DNA of 64,000 nucleotides from assembly GCA_963730585.1 (NCBI GenBank), contig CAVSSL010000011.1:1-64000 (forward strand), read 5' to 3'. The first letter of the stretch is position 1; every line of letters begins with the position of its first letter. Shown here piece by piece: positions 1 to 7,651 of the stretch. This DNA comes from Pedococcus_A sp963730585 (GTDB taxonomy: Bacteria; Actinomycetota; Actinomycetes; Actinomycetales; Dermatophilaceae). The translations under genes were made by a program, and so were the position numbers. The notes under the pieces were generated by a model, which saw nothing but the letters and a program-made list of their open reading frames with translations, was not told the origin of the DNA and ran no database searches.

Positions 1-121
1 CCGTCGCCGTGGCGACCGCGGTGACCGCCCCGAGCAGGGCTCCGGCACCCCCGAGGCCGACCAGCTGGTCGAGGCCCACGAGGGCGGGGCCCCGGCCTCC
101 TCGGAGGACGCGGCGAACTGA
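1..121 (+). CDS. C-terminal end of an unidentified protein (partial)
   Basis: The reading frame is open from the left edge to TGA at 119-121. It encodes about 39 residues: an arginine/glycine-rich stretch (RRRGDRGDRP) followed by an acidic Ala/Glu/Ser tail. No domain is visible. In the conserved actinobacterial order, polynucleotide phosphorylase (pnp) lies upstream of dapB and often has a basic, disordered tail, so pnp is one possibility. This rests on gene order and composition only. A strong hairpin follows 20 bp after the stop. Confidence 0.5.
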   Translation, partial: RRRGDRGDRPEQGSGTPEADQLVEAHEGGAPASSEDAAN

Positions 122-140
122 CGCCACGCACGAAACGGTG

Positions 141-175
141 ACGGGCCGGCATACCACTGCGGTATGCCGGCCCGT
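141..175 (+). terminator. Perfect 15-bp hairpin terminator carrying two inverted copies of the repeated 8-mer
   Basis: Arms 141-155 and 161-175 are perfect reverse complements around a 5-nt loop (actgc), followed by a modest T/C-rich stretch. The upper stem contains CGGCATAC and its complement GTATGCCG, so the stem is built from an inverted pair of the 8-mer scattered through the window. It lies directly downstream of the partial gene and probably terminates it. Confidence 0.75.
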
Positions 176-275
176 TCCCTTTGCCCGTCCGGCCTGCGCG
201 TTCGGTCTGTGCGTCCGCCGGTGCGGTCTTGGCGAATCCGTTGCAGTCCTGCGCCCCTGAGGTCGATGCTGGACC

Positions 276-1499
276 ATGACCGACAGCCGGACGTTCGTGG
301 TCGTGGGAGGTGGCCTCGCGGGCGCCAAGGCGGTGGAGGCGCTGCGCGAGAAGGGCTTCGAGGGGGCGCTGGAGCTCTACGGCGCCGAGCCGCACCTGCC
401 GTACGAGCGGCCGCCCCTGTCCAAGGGCTACCTGAAGACCGGTGAGGGCCTCGCCGACGCGTTCGTGCACACCCGCGAGTGGTACCACCAGCACCGGGTC
501 GGCCTTCACCTCGGGACGCGCGTCACCGAGCTCGCGCTCCTCGACCACGAGATCGGCACCGACACCGGCGAACGGGTGTCCTACGACCGGCTCCTCGTCG
601 CCACGGGCAGCAGTCCCCGGCAGCTGCACCTGCCGGGAGCCGAGCTCGACGGCGTCCTCTACCTGCGCACCATCGAGGACAGCGAACGGCTGCGCGCCGC
701 CTTCCGGCCCGGGGCGCGGGTGGTGACCGTCGGCGGCGGCTGGATCGGGCTCGAAGCGGCCTCGGCGGCGGTCGAGGCGGGCTCCTCCGTCACGGTGCTG
801 GAGGCGCTCGACATCCCGCTGGTGGGCGTGCTCGGGCCGAAGCTCGCCACGGTCTTCGCCGACCTCCACCGCGAGAAGGGCGTCGACCTGCGCACCGGTG
901 TGCAGGTGGCTGCCATCGAGGGCGAGCTCGGGCAGGTGAGCTGCGTGCGGCTCGCCGACGGGACGACCGTGCCCGCCGACGCCGTGGTCGTCGGCATCGG
1001 CGCGCTGCCCAACATCGAGCTCGCCGAGTTCGCGGGCCTGCGCCTCGACAACGGCATCGTGGTCGACGCCCGGGGGCGCACCAGCGACCCGGACGTCTTC
1101 GCCGTCGGCGACGTCGCCAACCACTTCCTGCCCTTCCTCGGCCAGCACGTGCGCGTCGAGCACTGGGCCACGGCGCTCAACCATCCCGCGGCGGTCGCCG
1201 CCGCCATGCTGGACCAGGACGGGGTCTACGACGAGCTGCCGTACTTCTACACCGACCAGTACGACCTCGGGATGGAGTACATCGGCTACTGCGGCCCGGA
1301 CGACGAGGTCGTGGTGCGCGGCGACCTCGCCTCGCGGGAGTTCCTGGCCTTCTGGCTGCGTGACGACCGCGTGGTGGCGGGGATGGCCGTGAACACCTGG
1401 GATGTCATCGACGACATCAAGGCCGTCGTCCGCGCGCGCAGGGAGGTGGACCGGGGACGGCTCGCCGACCCCGCGGTGCCGCTCCGAGACTTTGCCTGA
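276..1499 (+). CDS. FAD-dependent NAD(P)H oxidoreductase, ferredoxin/rubredoxin reductase type
   Basis: The 407-residue protein has two Rossmann motifs: an FAD-binding VGGGLAG at residues 10-16 and an NAD(P)H-binding GGGWIG near residue 152. FAVGDVAN near residue 275 is the third flavin contact. There is no CxxC redox disulfide, so it belongs with the BphA4/ThcD-type reductases that pass electrons to a ferredoxin or rubredoxin. The C-terminal third fits the usual reductase C-terminal domain. It appears to stand alone: no ferredoxin or P450 lies next to it, so its partner is unknown. ATG at 276 follows a weak GAGGT 12 nt upstream. Confidence 0.85.
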   Translation: MTDSRTFVVVGGGLAGAKAVEALREKGFEGALELYGAEPHLPYERPPLSKGYLKTGEGLADAFVHTREWYHQHRVGLHLGTRVTELALLDHEIGTDTGERVSYDRLLVATGSSPRQLHLPGAELDGVLYLRTIEDSERLRAAFRPGARVVTVGGGWIGLEAASAAVEAGSSVTVLEALDIPLVGVLGPKLATVFADLHREKGVDLRTGVQVAAIEGELGQVSCVRLADGTTVPADAVVVGIGALPNIELAEFAGLRLDNGIVVDARGRTSDPDVFAVGDVANHFLPFLGQHVRVEHWATALNHPAAVAAAMLDQDGVYDELPYFYTDQYDLGMEYIGYCGPDDEVVVRGDLASREFLAFWLRDDRVVAGMAVNTWDVIDDIKAVVRARREVDRGRLADPAVPLRDFA

Positions 1500-1519
1500 G
1501 TTTTACCTTCCGGGTTTCC

Positions 1520-1532
1520 GGGAACGGTTCCC
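1520..1532. promoter_or_regulatory. Palindrome upstream of the secreted nuclease gene
   Basis: GGGAACGGTTCCC is a perfect 6+1+6 palindrome about 100 bp upstream of the nuclease start and just after the reductase stop. It could be an operator or a short hairpin. No family of regulator is suggested by the sequence. Confidence 0.25.
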
Positions 1533-1631
1533 GCGTCGGGATGTGCGTGGTCTACTGCACGAGCGCGTCAGGCCCTCATCCGCGGCCGGCAGCGCTTCTA
1601 CTGGGGATCTTCAGTGTGTGGAGGACTTGCT

Positions 1632-4193
1632 GTGCGCGTACATCGCAGGCAGATCGCAGCAGTGGCCGGCGCAGGAGCGCTGGCCGCTGGCATGGTGGCA
1701 GCCGGACCCGCCGAGGCGGCGCCGTCGGCGCAGGCCGCGGTCGTCATCAACGAGGTCTACGGCGGGGGAGGCAACTCCGGGGCCACCTACAACCGGGACT
1801 TCATCGAGCTCGTCAACAAGTCGGCCAGCGCCGTGGACCTCAGCGGCTGGTCGGTGCAGTACGCGTCGGCGTCCGGCACCAGCTGGTCCAACAAGACCAA
1901 CCTGAGCGGCTCGATCCCCGCGGGTGGCCGGCTGCTCGTCGGCGGCGCCTCCGGCTCCACCGGCGCCGCCCTGCCGACGCCGGACGTCGAGGGCGGCATC
2001 AACCTCAGTGGCGCCAGCGGCAAGGTCGCCCTGGTCAACACCCAGACCTCACTGACCGGCTGCGAGGGCAAGACGAGCGCGAACCCGTGCTCCGCCCTCG
2101 GCCAGGTCGTCGACTTCGTCGGCTACGGGGCGGCGAACGACTGGGCGGGCTCCGGCGCGGCCCCCGGCACCACCAACTCCACTGCCGCGTCCCGCGACTA
2201 CCGCCGGACCAACACGGCCAACAACGCCGCGGACTTCACCGCCGTGACCCCGTCGCCCGGCGCCGACGCCGCGACTCCGCCCGGGGCCCCGGTCGAGAAG
2301 ACCATCGCCGAGGTCCAGGGCACGGGCGCATCGTCGCCGCTGGCGGGACAGAACGTCATCGTCAAGGGCGTCGTGACCGCTGCCTACCCGACCGGCGGGT
2401 TCCGCGGCTTCTACCTGCAGACCGAGGGCACGGGCGCAGCCCGCGACCTGTCCGCCGCCTCCGACGGCGTCTTCGTGTTCCAGCCGAGCGGCGCGCTCGA
2501 CGCGGACGCCGTCATCGGCAACTACGTCGAGGTGACCGGCAGGGTCAGCGAGTTCGGCGGCCTCACCGAGATCACGGCGTCCCCGGCGGACATCACCGAC
2601 GCGGGTGACGACTTCACCGGCGTCACGCCCGTGAACAACCCCTGGCCGGCGACCGGCGCCGAGCGCGAGTCGCTGGAGGGCATGCTCTACCAGCCCTCGG
2701 GCCCCTTCACGGTCAGCAACACCTTCGGCACCAACCAGTACGGCGAGGTCGGCCTCGCGGCCGGCGACAAGCCGCTCATCCAGTCGACCGAGGTGGCCGC
2801 GCCGCGGTCTGCCGAGGCGCTCGCCGTCGAGGCCGACAACGCCGCGCGCGCCGTCACCCTCGACGACGGCTCGTCGACCAACTTCCTCGCCAACAGCTTC
2901 TCGACCAACCTCTGTGGCACGCGCCCGACCCCCTGCCTGACCAACGGTGACGAGACCCCGGCCTACGTGTCGCAGGACGAGCCCGTGCGGGTCGGCGCCC
3001 CGGTGACCTTCACGTCGCCCGTCGTCGTCGACTACCGGTTCAACCTGTGGCGCTTCCAGCCCACCTCGACCGTCGTCGGCCCGGACAACACCGCCTCGCC
3101 GGCGGAGTTCACGAACACCCGCACCACGGCCCCGGACGCCAGCGACATCGACAAGTTCGGGACCTCCGACCTCAAGGTCGCCTCGTTCAACGTCCTCAAC
3201 TACTTCACGACCCTCGGTGTCGAGGACGCGGACTGCCAGCCCTACACCGACCGTGACGGCGACGGGGTGACCGTGCGCACCGGATGCGACCAGCGTGGCG
3301 CGTGGGACGCCCAGGACTTCCAGCGCCAGCAGGAGAAGATCGTCGCGGCCATCAACGCGCTCGGGGCCGACGTCGTGGGCCTGATGGAGATCGAGAACTC
3401 TGCCGCCCTCGGCGAGCAGACCGACGAGGCGCTCGCCTCCCTGGTGACCGCCCTCAACGCCAAGGCGGGCGCAGGCACCTGGGCGTTCGTGCCCTCCTCG
3501 ACCGAGCTGCCCCCGGCCTCGGAGCAGGACGTCATCACCAACGCGATCATCTACAAGCCGGCCTCGGTCATGCGCGTCGACCAGTCCCGGGCGCTCGGCG
3601 ACCAGAGCGCCGACGGCCAGGCCTTCGGCAACGCCCGCGAGCCGATCGCCCAGGTGTTCAAGAAGAAGTACGGCAAGGGCGACAAGTTCCTCTTCGTCGT
3701 CAACCACTTCAAGTCCAAGGGCTCAGCCGGTCCGTTCCCCGGCGACGAGGACACCGGCGACGGCCAGGGCTCGTCGGTCACCTCGCGGATCCTGCAGGCG
3801 CAGGCGCTGCGCGACTGGGTCCCGACGGTGCTCGACGAGACCGACACCAAGGCCGTCGTCATGGCGGGCGACTACAACTCCTACACGATGGAGGACCCGC
3901 TGGACGTCCTCTACGACGTCGGCTACACCGACGTGGGCTCGCAGTTCGACGACGACTCCTGGTCGTACTCGTTCTCCGGCCTGTCGGGCTCGCTCGACCA
4001 CATCCTCGTCAACGACGCGGCTCTGGCCCTGGCGACGGGCGCCGACCACTGGAACATCAACTCGGGGGAGTCGGTGGCGCTCGAGTACAGCCGCTTCAAC
4101 TACCACGGCACGGTGTTCCACCAGCCGGACCCGTACCGCTCCTCCGACCACGACCCGGTGGTCCTGGGCCTGAAGGCGTACGCCACGAAGTAG
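1632..4193 (+). CDS. Secreted ExeM/NucH-family endonuclease with lamin-tail domain
   Basis: GTG at 1632 is preceded by GGAGGA with 6-nt spacing and gives 853 residues; an upstream in-frame GTG at 1614 lacks this site. The N-terminus is a signal peptide (basic RRQ, hydrophobic Ala/Gly core, Ala-x-Ala near residue 25). A lamin-tail domain follows (VVINEVYGGGG to about residue 165). The last 340 residues form an endonuclease/exonuclease/phosphatase fold with FNVLNYF (about 518), MEIEN (585), NHFKSKG (690), GDYNSY (745) and SDHDPV (838), the metal and catalytic positions of the DNase I superfamily. It probably degrades extracellular DNA for nutrient or phosphate recovery. A hairpin terminator follows. 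Confidence 0.9.
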   Translation: MRVHRRQIAAVAGAGALAAGMVAAGPAEAAPSAQAAVVINEVYGGGGNSGATYNRDFIELVNKSASAVDLSGWSVQYASASGTSWSNKTNLSGSIPAGGRLLVGGASGSTGAALPTPDVEGGINLSGASGKVALVNTQTSLTGCEGKTSANPCSALGQVVDFVGYGAANDWAGSGAAPGTTNSTAASRDYRRTNTANNAADFTAVTPSPGADAATPPGAPVEKTIAEVQGTGASSPLAGQNVIVKGVVTAAYPTGGFRGFYLQTEGTGAARDLSAASDGVFVFQPSGALDADAVIGNYVEVTGRVSEFGGLTEITASPADITDAGDDFTGVTPVNNPWPATGAERESLEGMLYQPSGPFTVSNTFGTNQYGEVGLAAGDKPLIQSTEVAAPRSAEALAVEADNAARAVTLDDGSSTNFLANSFSTNLCGTRPTPCLTNGDETPAYVSQDEPVRVGAPVTFTSPVVVDYRFNLWRFQPTSTVVGPDNTASPAEFTNTRTTAPDASDIDKFGTSDLKVASFNVLNYFTTLGVEDADCQPYTDRDGDGVTVRTGCDQRGAWDAQDFQRQQEKIVAAINALGADVVGLMEIENSAALGEQTDEALASLVTALNAKAGAGTWAFVPSSTELPPASEQDVITNAIIYKPASVMRVDQSRALGDQSADGQAFGNAREPIAQVFKKKYGKGDKFLFVVNHFKSKGSAGPFPGDEDTGDGQGSSVTSRILQAQALRDWVPTVLDETDTKAVVMAGDYNSYTMEDPLDVLYDVGYTDVGSQFDDDSWSYSFSGLSGSLDHILVNDAALALATGADHWNINSGESVALEYSRFNYHGTVFHQPDPYRSSDHDPVVLGLKAYATK

Positions 4194-4222
4194 GCGCCAC
4201 GTCACCACCTGGCTGACAGGGG

Positions 4223-4255
4223 AGGCGGGTCCAGCCGTTCGGCTGGGCCCGCCTT
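4223..4255. terminator. Bidirectional hairpin between convergent genes
   Basis: A 14-bp stem with a single mismatch or wobble (arms 4223-4236 and 4241-4254) sits between the nuclease stop and the stop of the converging methyltransferase gene, with TT after the stem. Confidence 0.7.
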
Positions 4256-4276
4256 CGCGTGTGCCCCGCCCCTTTC

Positions 4277-4738
4277 TCAGAGCCAGCGGCGCACGCGCTG
4301 ACGGTATGCCGTGTACTCGCCGCCGAACCGGGCCGTCAGGTAGCGCTCCTCCGGCCCGATGACGAGCCACTGCACGGCGGCGAGCAGCAGGGGCAGCACG
4401 AGCAGCGGCCACCAGCTGCCGACCCAGAGCGCCACACCGAGGTAGACGAGCAGGTCGCCGAGGTAGATCGGGTTCCGGGTGAACCGGAACGGGCCCGTCG
4501 TCACGAGGGTGGCGACGGAGGCCCACGGGCTCACCGTCGTGTGCACCCCCAGCATCGCCCGGCCGGCCCAGCCCATCAGCGAGAGCCCCGCGAGCACCAG
4601 GGTGACCCCGGCCGCGACACGACCTGTCTCGAACGGCAGGGCGAGGGGCACAGCCCGGTCGACGACGAGGGTGCCGGCGAGCACCACCAGGAAGAGCAGG
4701 GGAGGCAGCACCTTCACCCGTGCGCCACTGGTGTCCAT
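4277..4738 (-). CDS. Isoprenylcysteine carboxyl methyltransferase-like (ICMT/PEMT) membrane protein
   Basis: This 153-residue integral membrane protein has about four hydrophobic segments. It carries the family signature GPFRFTRNPIYLG in the middle and a C-terminal EERYLTARFGGEYTAYRQRV block, together the SAM-binding part of the ICMT/PEMT methyltransferase superfamily. The bacterial substrate is generally unknown; lipid or isoprenoid methylation is the usual guess. ATG at 4738 was chosen because longer versions run into dapB on the other strand. The -10 box TACAGT lies 7 nt upstream, suggesting a leaderless transcript. It is divergent from dapB. Confidence 0.8.
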   Translation of the reverse strand: MDTSGARVKVLPPLLFLVVLAGTLVVDRAVPLALPFETGRVAAGVTLVLAGLSLMGWAGRAMLGVHTTVSPWASVATLVTTGPFRFTRNPIYLGDLLVYLGVALWVGSWWPLLVLPLLLAAVQWLVIGPEERYLTARFGGEYTAYRQRVRRWL

Positions 4739-4745
4739 GTCCGCG

Positions 4746-4751
4746 ACTGTA
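4746..4751 (-). promoter_or_regulatory. -10 box (TACAGT) for the ICMT-like gene
   Basis: TACAGT lies 7 nt before the ATG, the spacing of a leaderless actinobacterial promoter. It overlaps a copy of the window-wide 8-mer (CGGCATAC runs into the box). Confidence 0.4.
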
Positions 4752-4762
4752 TGCCGGGTGGC

Positions 4763-4768
4763 TACCCT
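4763..4768 (+). promoter_or_regulatory. -10 box (TACCCT) for dapB
   Basis: TACCCT lies 7 nt before the GTG start of dapB and no Shine-Dalgarno sequence is visible, so the mRNA is probably leaderless. Confidence 0.45.
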
Positions 4769-4775
4769 GACGTTC

Positions 4776-5528
4776 GTGAGCGACAGGATCAGGGTGGCCG
4801 TCATCGGGGCGTCGGGACGCATGGGCCGCGAGGCCTGCAGGGCCGTCGACGCGGCGCAGGACCTCGAGCTCGTGGCGCGCATCGGCCACGGTGACGACCT
4901 CGGCGACCTCGGGGGAGCCCAGGTGGCGGTGGAGCTCACCGTCCCCGACGCGTCGCCCGGCAACGTCCGGCACTGCGTCGAGCGCGGGATCCACGCCGTC
5001 GTGGGCACGACCGGGTGGGACGACACCCGCCTGGCCGAGCTCGAGCGGCAGCTGCGCGACGCGCCCGGCGTCGGCGTGCTCATCGCTCCCAACTTCGCCA
5101 TCGGCGCCATCCTGATGATGCAGTTCGCGAAGGCGGCCGCCCGGTTCTACGAGTCGGTCGAGGTCATCGAGCTGCACCACCCGAACAAGCTCGACGCACC
5201 GTCGGGCACCGCGGCCCGCACGGCTCGGCTCATCGCCGGCGCCCGCGCGCAGGCCGGGCTCGGCGAGGTGCCGGACGCAACCCTCGACGACCCGGACGGG
5301 GCGCGCGGGGCGCGCGTCGACGGCATACCGGTGCACGCCGTGCGGCTGCGCGGCCTGGTGGCCCACCAGGAGGTGCTCTTCGGCGGGGTGGGCGAGATGC
5401 TGACGCTGCGGCACGACTCCTTCGACCGCGCCTCCTTCATGCCCGGTGTGCTGGCCGGGGTGCGCGCGGTGGCCGACCACCCCGGGGTCACCGTGGGGCT
5501 GGAGCACTACCTCGGGCTGGCCGACTAG
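4776..5528 (+). CDS. dapB: 4-hydroxy-tetrahydrodipicolinate reductase
   Basis: DapB reduces the DapA product with NAD(P)H in the diaminopimelate/lysine pathway in the cytoplasm. The 250-residue protein has the dinucleotide-binding GASGRMG at residues 11-17, GTTGW in the centre, and the catalytic ELHHPNKLDAPSGTA block at about 131-145, containing the catalytic His and Lys. Length is normal. GTG at 4776 is the only start that leaves the Rossmann strand intact. Gly-Ile-Pro near 5322 is encoded with the very rare codon ATA inside a copy of the repeated 8-mer. dapA and dapF are elsewhere in the window. Confidence 0.97.
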   Translation: MSDRIRVAVIGASGRMGREACRAVDAAQDLELVARIGHGDDLGDLGGAQVAVELTVPDASPGNVRHCVERGIHAVVGTTGWDDTRLAELERQLRDAPGVGVLIAPNFAIGAILMMQFAKAAARFYESVEVIELHHPNKLDAPSGTAARTARLIAGARAQAGLGEVPDATLDDPDGARGARVDGIPVHAVRLRGLVAHQEVLFGGVGEMLTLRHDSFDRASFMPGVLAGVRAVADHPGVTVGLEHYLGLAD

Positions 5529-5893
5529 TGCGGGAGCGCCTGACCGCCGTCATCCTCTTCGTCGTCCTCGGCTTCTACGCCGTCACCATCGGCTGGCGCG
5601 GCGTCGAGCTGGTGCGCGACGGCCGACCCGCCGCGGTGCTGCTCGGCATCGGGGTGGTCCTGCTGCCCGTCGTGCTCGTCGCGGCGCTGGTGCCCCTGCT
5701 CCTCATGGCCCGCGACGGCTCGCGGATGATGGCCGAGCTGTCCAGTGGCGCCGAGCCCCGCCCGCAGGACATCGCGTGGCGAGCCGAGCTGGAGCAGGCC
5801 GAGGCCTGCCGGGTGCGCAGGGACCGCAAGGGGGAGCAGCACCACTACCGGGCGGCGGTGCGGGCCTGGCGGGCCGCACGCCACGGCGCCTGA
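5528..5893 (+). CDS. Small membrane protein of unknown function, co-transcribed with dapB
   Basis: GTG overlaps the dapB TAG stop by one base (TAGTG), so translation is probably coupled. The 121-residue product has two hydrophobic segments (about residues 5-23 and 35-58) followed by a charged cytoplasmic tail rich in Arg and Glu. I recognise no family. Position suggests a housekeeping gene in the dapB transcript and does not imply a role in lysine synthesis. Confidence 0.7.
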   Translation: MRERLTAVILFVVLGFYAVTIGWRGVELVRDGRPAAVLLGIGVVLLPVVLVAALVPLLLMARDGSRMMAELSSGAEPRPQDIAWRAELEQAEACRVRRDRKGEQHHYRAAVRAWRAARHGA

Positions 5894-5916
5894 GCCGGCA
5901 GGGCAACGTGACGCGC

Positions 5917-6471
5917 ATGTCGCTGCCCACCCCCACGCTGCACACCGCTCGCCTTCGACTGCGTCCCTTCGACGACGCGGATGCGAACGACCTCTTCGTG
6001 CTGCACAGCAGCGCGTACGTGCTGCGCTACTGGGACGCGCCGCCGTGGAGCGAACGCGTGCGCGCGGAGCGCTTCATCACTGCTTGCCGGCAGATGGCAG
6101 AGGGGGGCACCGGGGCGCGGCTGGCCGTGGATCGTGTCTCCGACGGGGCGTTCATCGGCTGGTGCAGCCTGAACCGGTGGAACCCGGACCACCGGAGCGC
6201 GTCGCTGGGCTACTGCTTCGACGATGCGGCGTGGGGCCACGGCTACGCGACGGAGGCCGCGCGCGCCCTGCTGGGTTGGGCCTTCGACACGCTGGACCTG
6301 AATCGCGTCCAGGCTGAGACCGACACGCGCAACGTGGCATCCGCCCGCGTGCTGGAGAAGCTCGGGTTCGTGCGCGAAGGGACGTTGCGGGAGGACTGCG
6401 TCGTCAACGGCGAGGTCTCTGACTCGTGGGTCTACGGCCTGATCAGGCGAGAGTGGCGACCGTCGTCCTAG
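5917..6471 (+). CDS. GNAT-family N-acetyltransferase, RimJ/RimL type
   Basis: The 184-residue protein starts with the RimJ/RimL pattern TARLRLRPFDDADA. It contains the acetyl-CoA region GYCFDDAAWGHGYATEAARALLGWAF and the NVASARVLEKLGFVREGTLRED motif typical of the family. It probably acetylates an N-terminus or a small-molecule amine; the substrate cannot be read from sequence. ATG at 5917 is used; GTG at 5908 is an alternative. Several bases here (CATCAC, GCTTGC) are less G+C-biased than its neighbours, hinting at a different history. Confidence 0.85.
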   Translation: MSLPTPTLHTARLRLRPFDDADANDLFVLHSSAYVLRYWDAPPWSERVRAERFITACRQMAEGGTGARLAVDRVSDGAFIGWCSLNRWNPDHRSASLGYCFDDAAWGHGYATEAARALLGWAFDTLDLNRVQAETDTRNVASARVLEKLGFVREGTLREDCVVNGEVSDSWVYGLIRREWRPSS

Positions 6472-6476
6472 CGGTC

Positions 6477-6507
6477 CTACGTCATTCCGCGTGGCACACT
6501 ACGTCAT
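6477..6507. promoter_or_regulatory. Pair of 9-bp direct repeats upstream of the metalloprotease
   Basis: CTACGTCAT occurs at 6477-6485 and 6499-6507, 22 bp apart start to start (two helical turns). This lies in an unusually A+T-rich stretch (6472-6570) that also contains GTAAAAAATCC. The arrangement is that of an operator in front of the secreted protease gene. Confidence 0.35.
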
Positions 6508-6604
6508 AGGCGGTAGTAAGGCGTAGGTCTGGAACTCGTCTGAAAAACGTAAGCGGAGAGTAAAAAATCCGGGTTCGCGGTGGTTTGTCCCCCACGCTGC
6601 GGAT

Positions 6605-7582
6605 GTGTCTCCGCTCCGTTCCCCCCGTGTGCTGGCACTCGGCTTTCTCGCCGCTGCCGCCCTCGCCGCCACTCTCGGACTGCCCTCGGCGTCCGGCGTG
6701 GCCACCGCGAGCGCCGCCCCCTCGGGCGCCGCCGCCACCCCTGCCTCCGCGCAGCAGCCGGAGGTCGCCGACCTCGCCGAGGAGCACCAGGTGCTCCAGC
6801 CGGAGACGGCCGCCGTCTCCATCGGACTGAAGACGTCGACCGGCCCGCTGAGCCCCAAGTGCACCCACCCCGGCACGAGCGGCAACCGGGTCCAGGCGGT
6901 CTACGTCTACTACGGGTCCCTGCCGAACCGCATCGGCACCCTGAAGCCCTACATCATCGACGCCATGAAGCGCGCCAACGGCATCGTCTCCGCCTCGGCC
7001 AAGCAGACCGGCGGCAGCCGGCAGCTGCGCATCGCCACCAGCGACAACTGCCAGCCCTCGGTCGCGGTGGCGCACCTGTCGTCGACGACCGCGTCGAGCT
7101 TCGCCAAGACCGCCTCGGCGCTCTCCGCCAAGGGCTACGTCCACACGACGCGCAAGTACATGGTCTTCGCCGACGCCCGCTACATCTGTGGCCTCGGCCA
7201 GACGTACAACGACGACCAGGCGGGCCGGAAGAACCGCAACAACCGCGGACCGCAGTTCGCGCGGGTCGACCTCGGCTGCTGGTCCGGCTCAGCCGTGGCG
7301 CACGAGATCTTCCACACCCTCGGGGCCGTGCAGAAGAGCGCACCGCGCTCGGACACCGCGCTGCACTGCCGCGACGAGAAGGACCTCATGTGCTACTCGG
7401 GTGCGGCCGGCAGCTCGGTCTACACGTCCTCGGGCTGCACCACGACGGTGCTCGACGAGCGGCTCGACTGCGGCAAGAACGACTACTTCCACACCAGCCC
7501 CAAGTCGGGCAGCTACCTCGCGACCCACTGGAACACGGCCCGCAGCTCGTTCCTGTGGGGAGGTGGCCCGACCTACGGGTGA
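6605..7582 (+). CDS. Secreted zinc metalloprotease-like protein (HExxH)
   Basis: The 325-residue protein has a Sec signal peptide (SPRVLALGFLAAAALAATLG with an Ala-x-Ala near residue 37). Residues 233-240 are HEIFHTLG, a zincin active site with two His ligands and the catalytic Glu. A His at 254 within HCRDEKD and a following MCYS (262-265, a likely Met-turn) resemble a group of secreted actinobacterial proteases in which the third ligand lies farther away than in classic metzincins. Six or more Cys suggest disulfides. Start is GTG 6605; ribosome-binding site weak. A strong terminator follows. Confidence 0.75.
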   Translation: MSPLRSPRVLALGFLAAAALAATLGLPSASGVATASAAPSGAAATPASAQQPEVADLAEEHQVLQPETAAVSIGLKTSTGPLSPKCTHPGTSGNRVQAVYVYYGSLPNRIGTLKPYIIDAMKRANGIVSASAKQTGGSRQLRIATSDNCQPSVAVAHLSSTTASSFAKTASALSAKGYVHTTRKYMVFADARYICGLGQTYNDDQAGRKNRNNRGPQFARVDLGCWSGSAVAHEIFHTLGAVQKSAPRSDTALHCRDEKDLMCYSGAAGSSVYTSSGCTTTVLDERLDCGKNDYFHTSPKSGSYLATHWNTARSSFLWGGGPTYG

Positions 7583-7614
7583 GGCACTCCTCAGCGCACC
7601 CGGGTGGTGGGTGA

Positions 7615-7651
7615 CACGACGCCCTGACGGTTCTGCCGTCAGGGCGTCGTG
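7615..7651. terminator. 16-bp perfect hairpin between convergent genes
   Basis: Arms 7615-7630 and 7636-7651 pair perfectly around ttctg. The stop codon of the converging membrane acyltransferase gene (7639-7641) lies inside the right arm, so the hairpin serves both transcripts. Confidence 0.85.
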
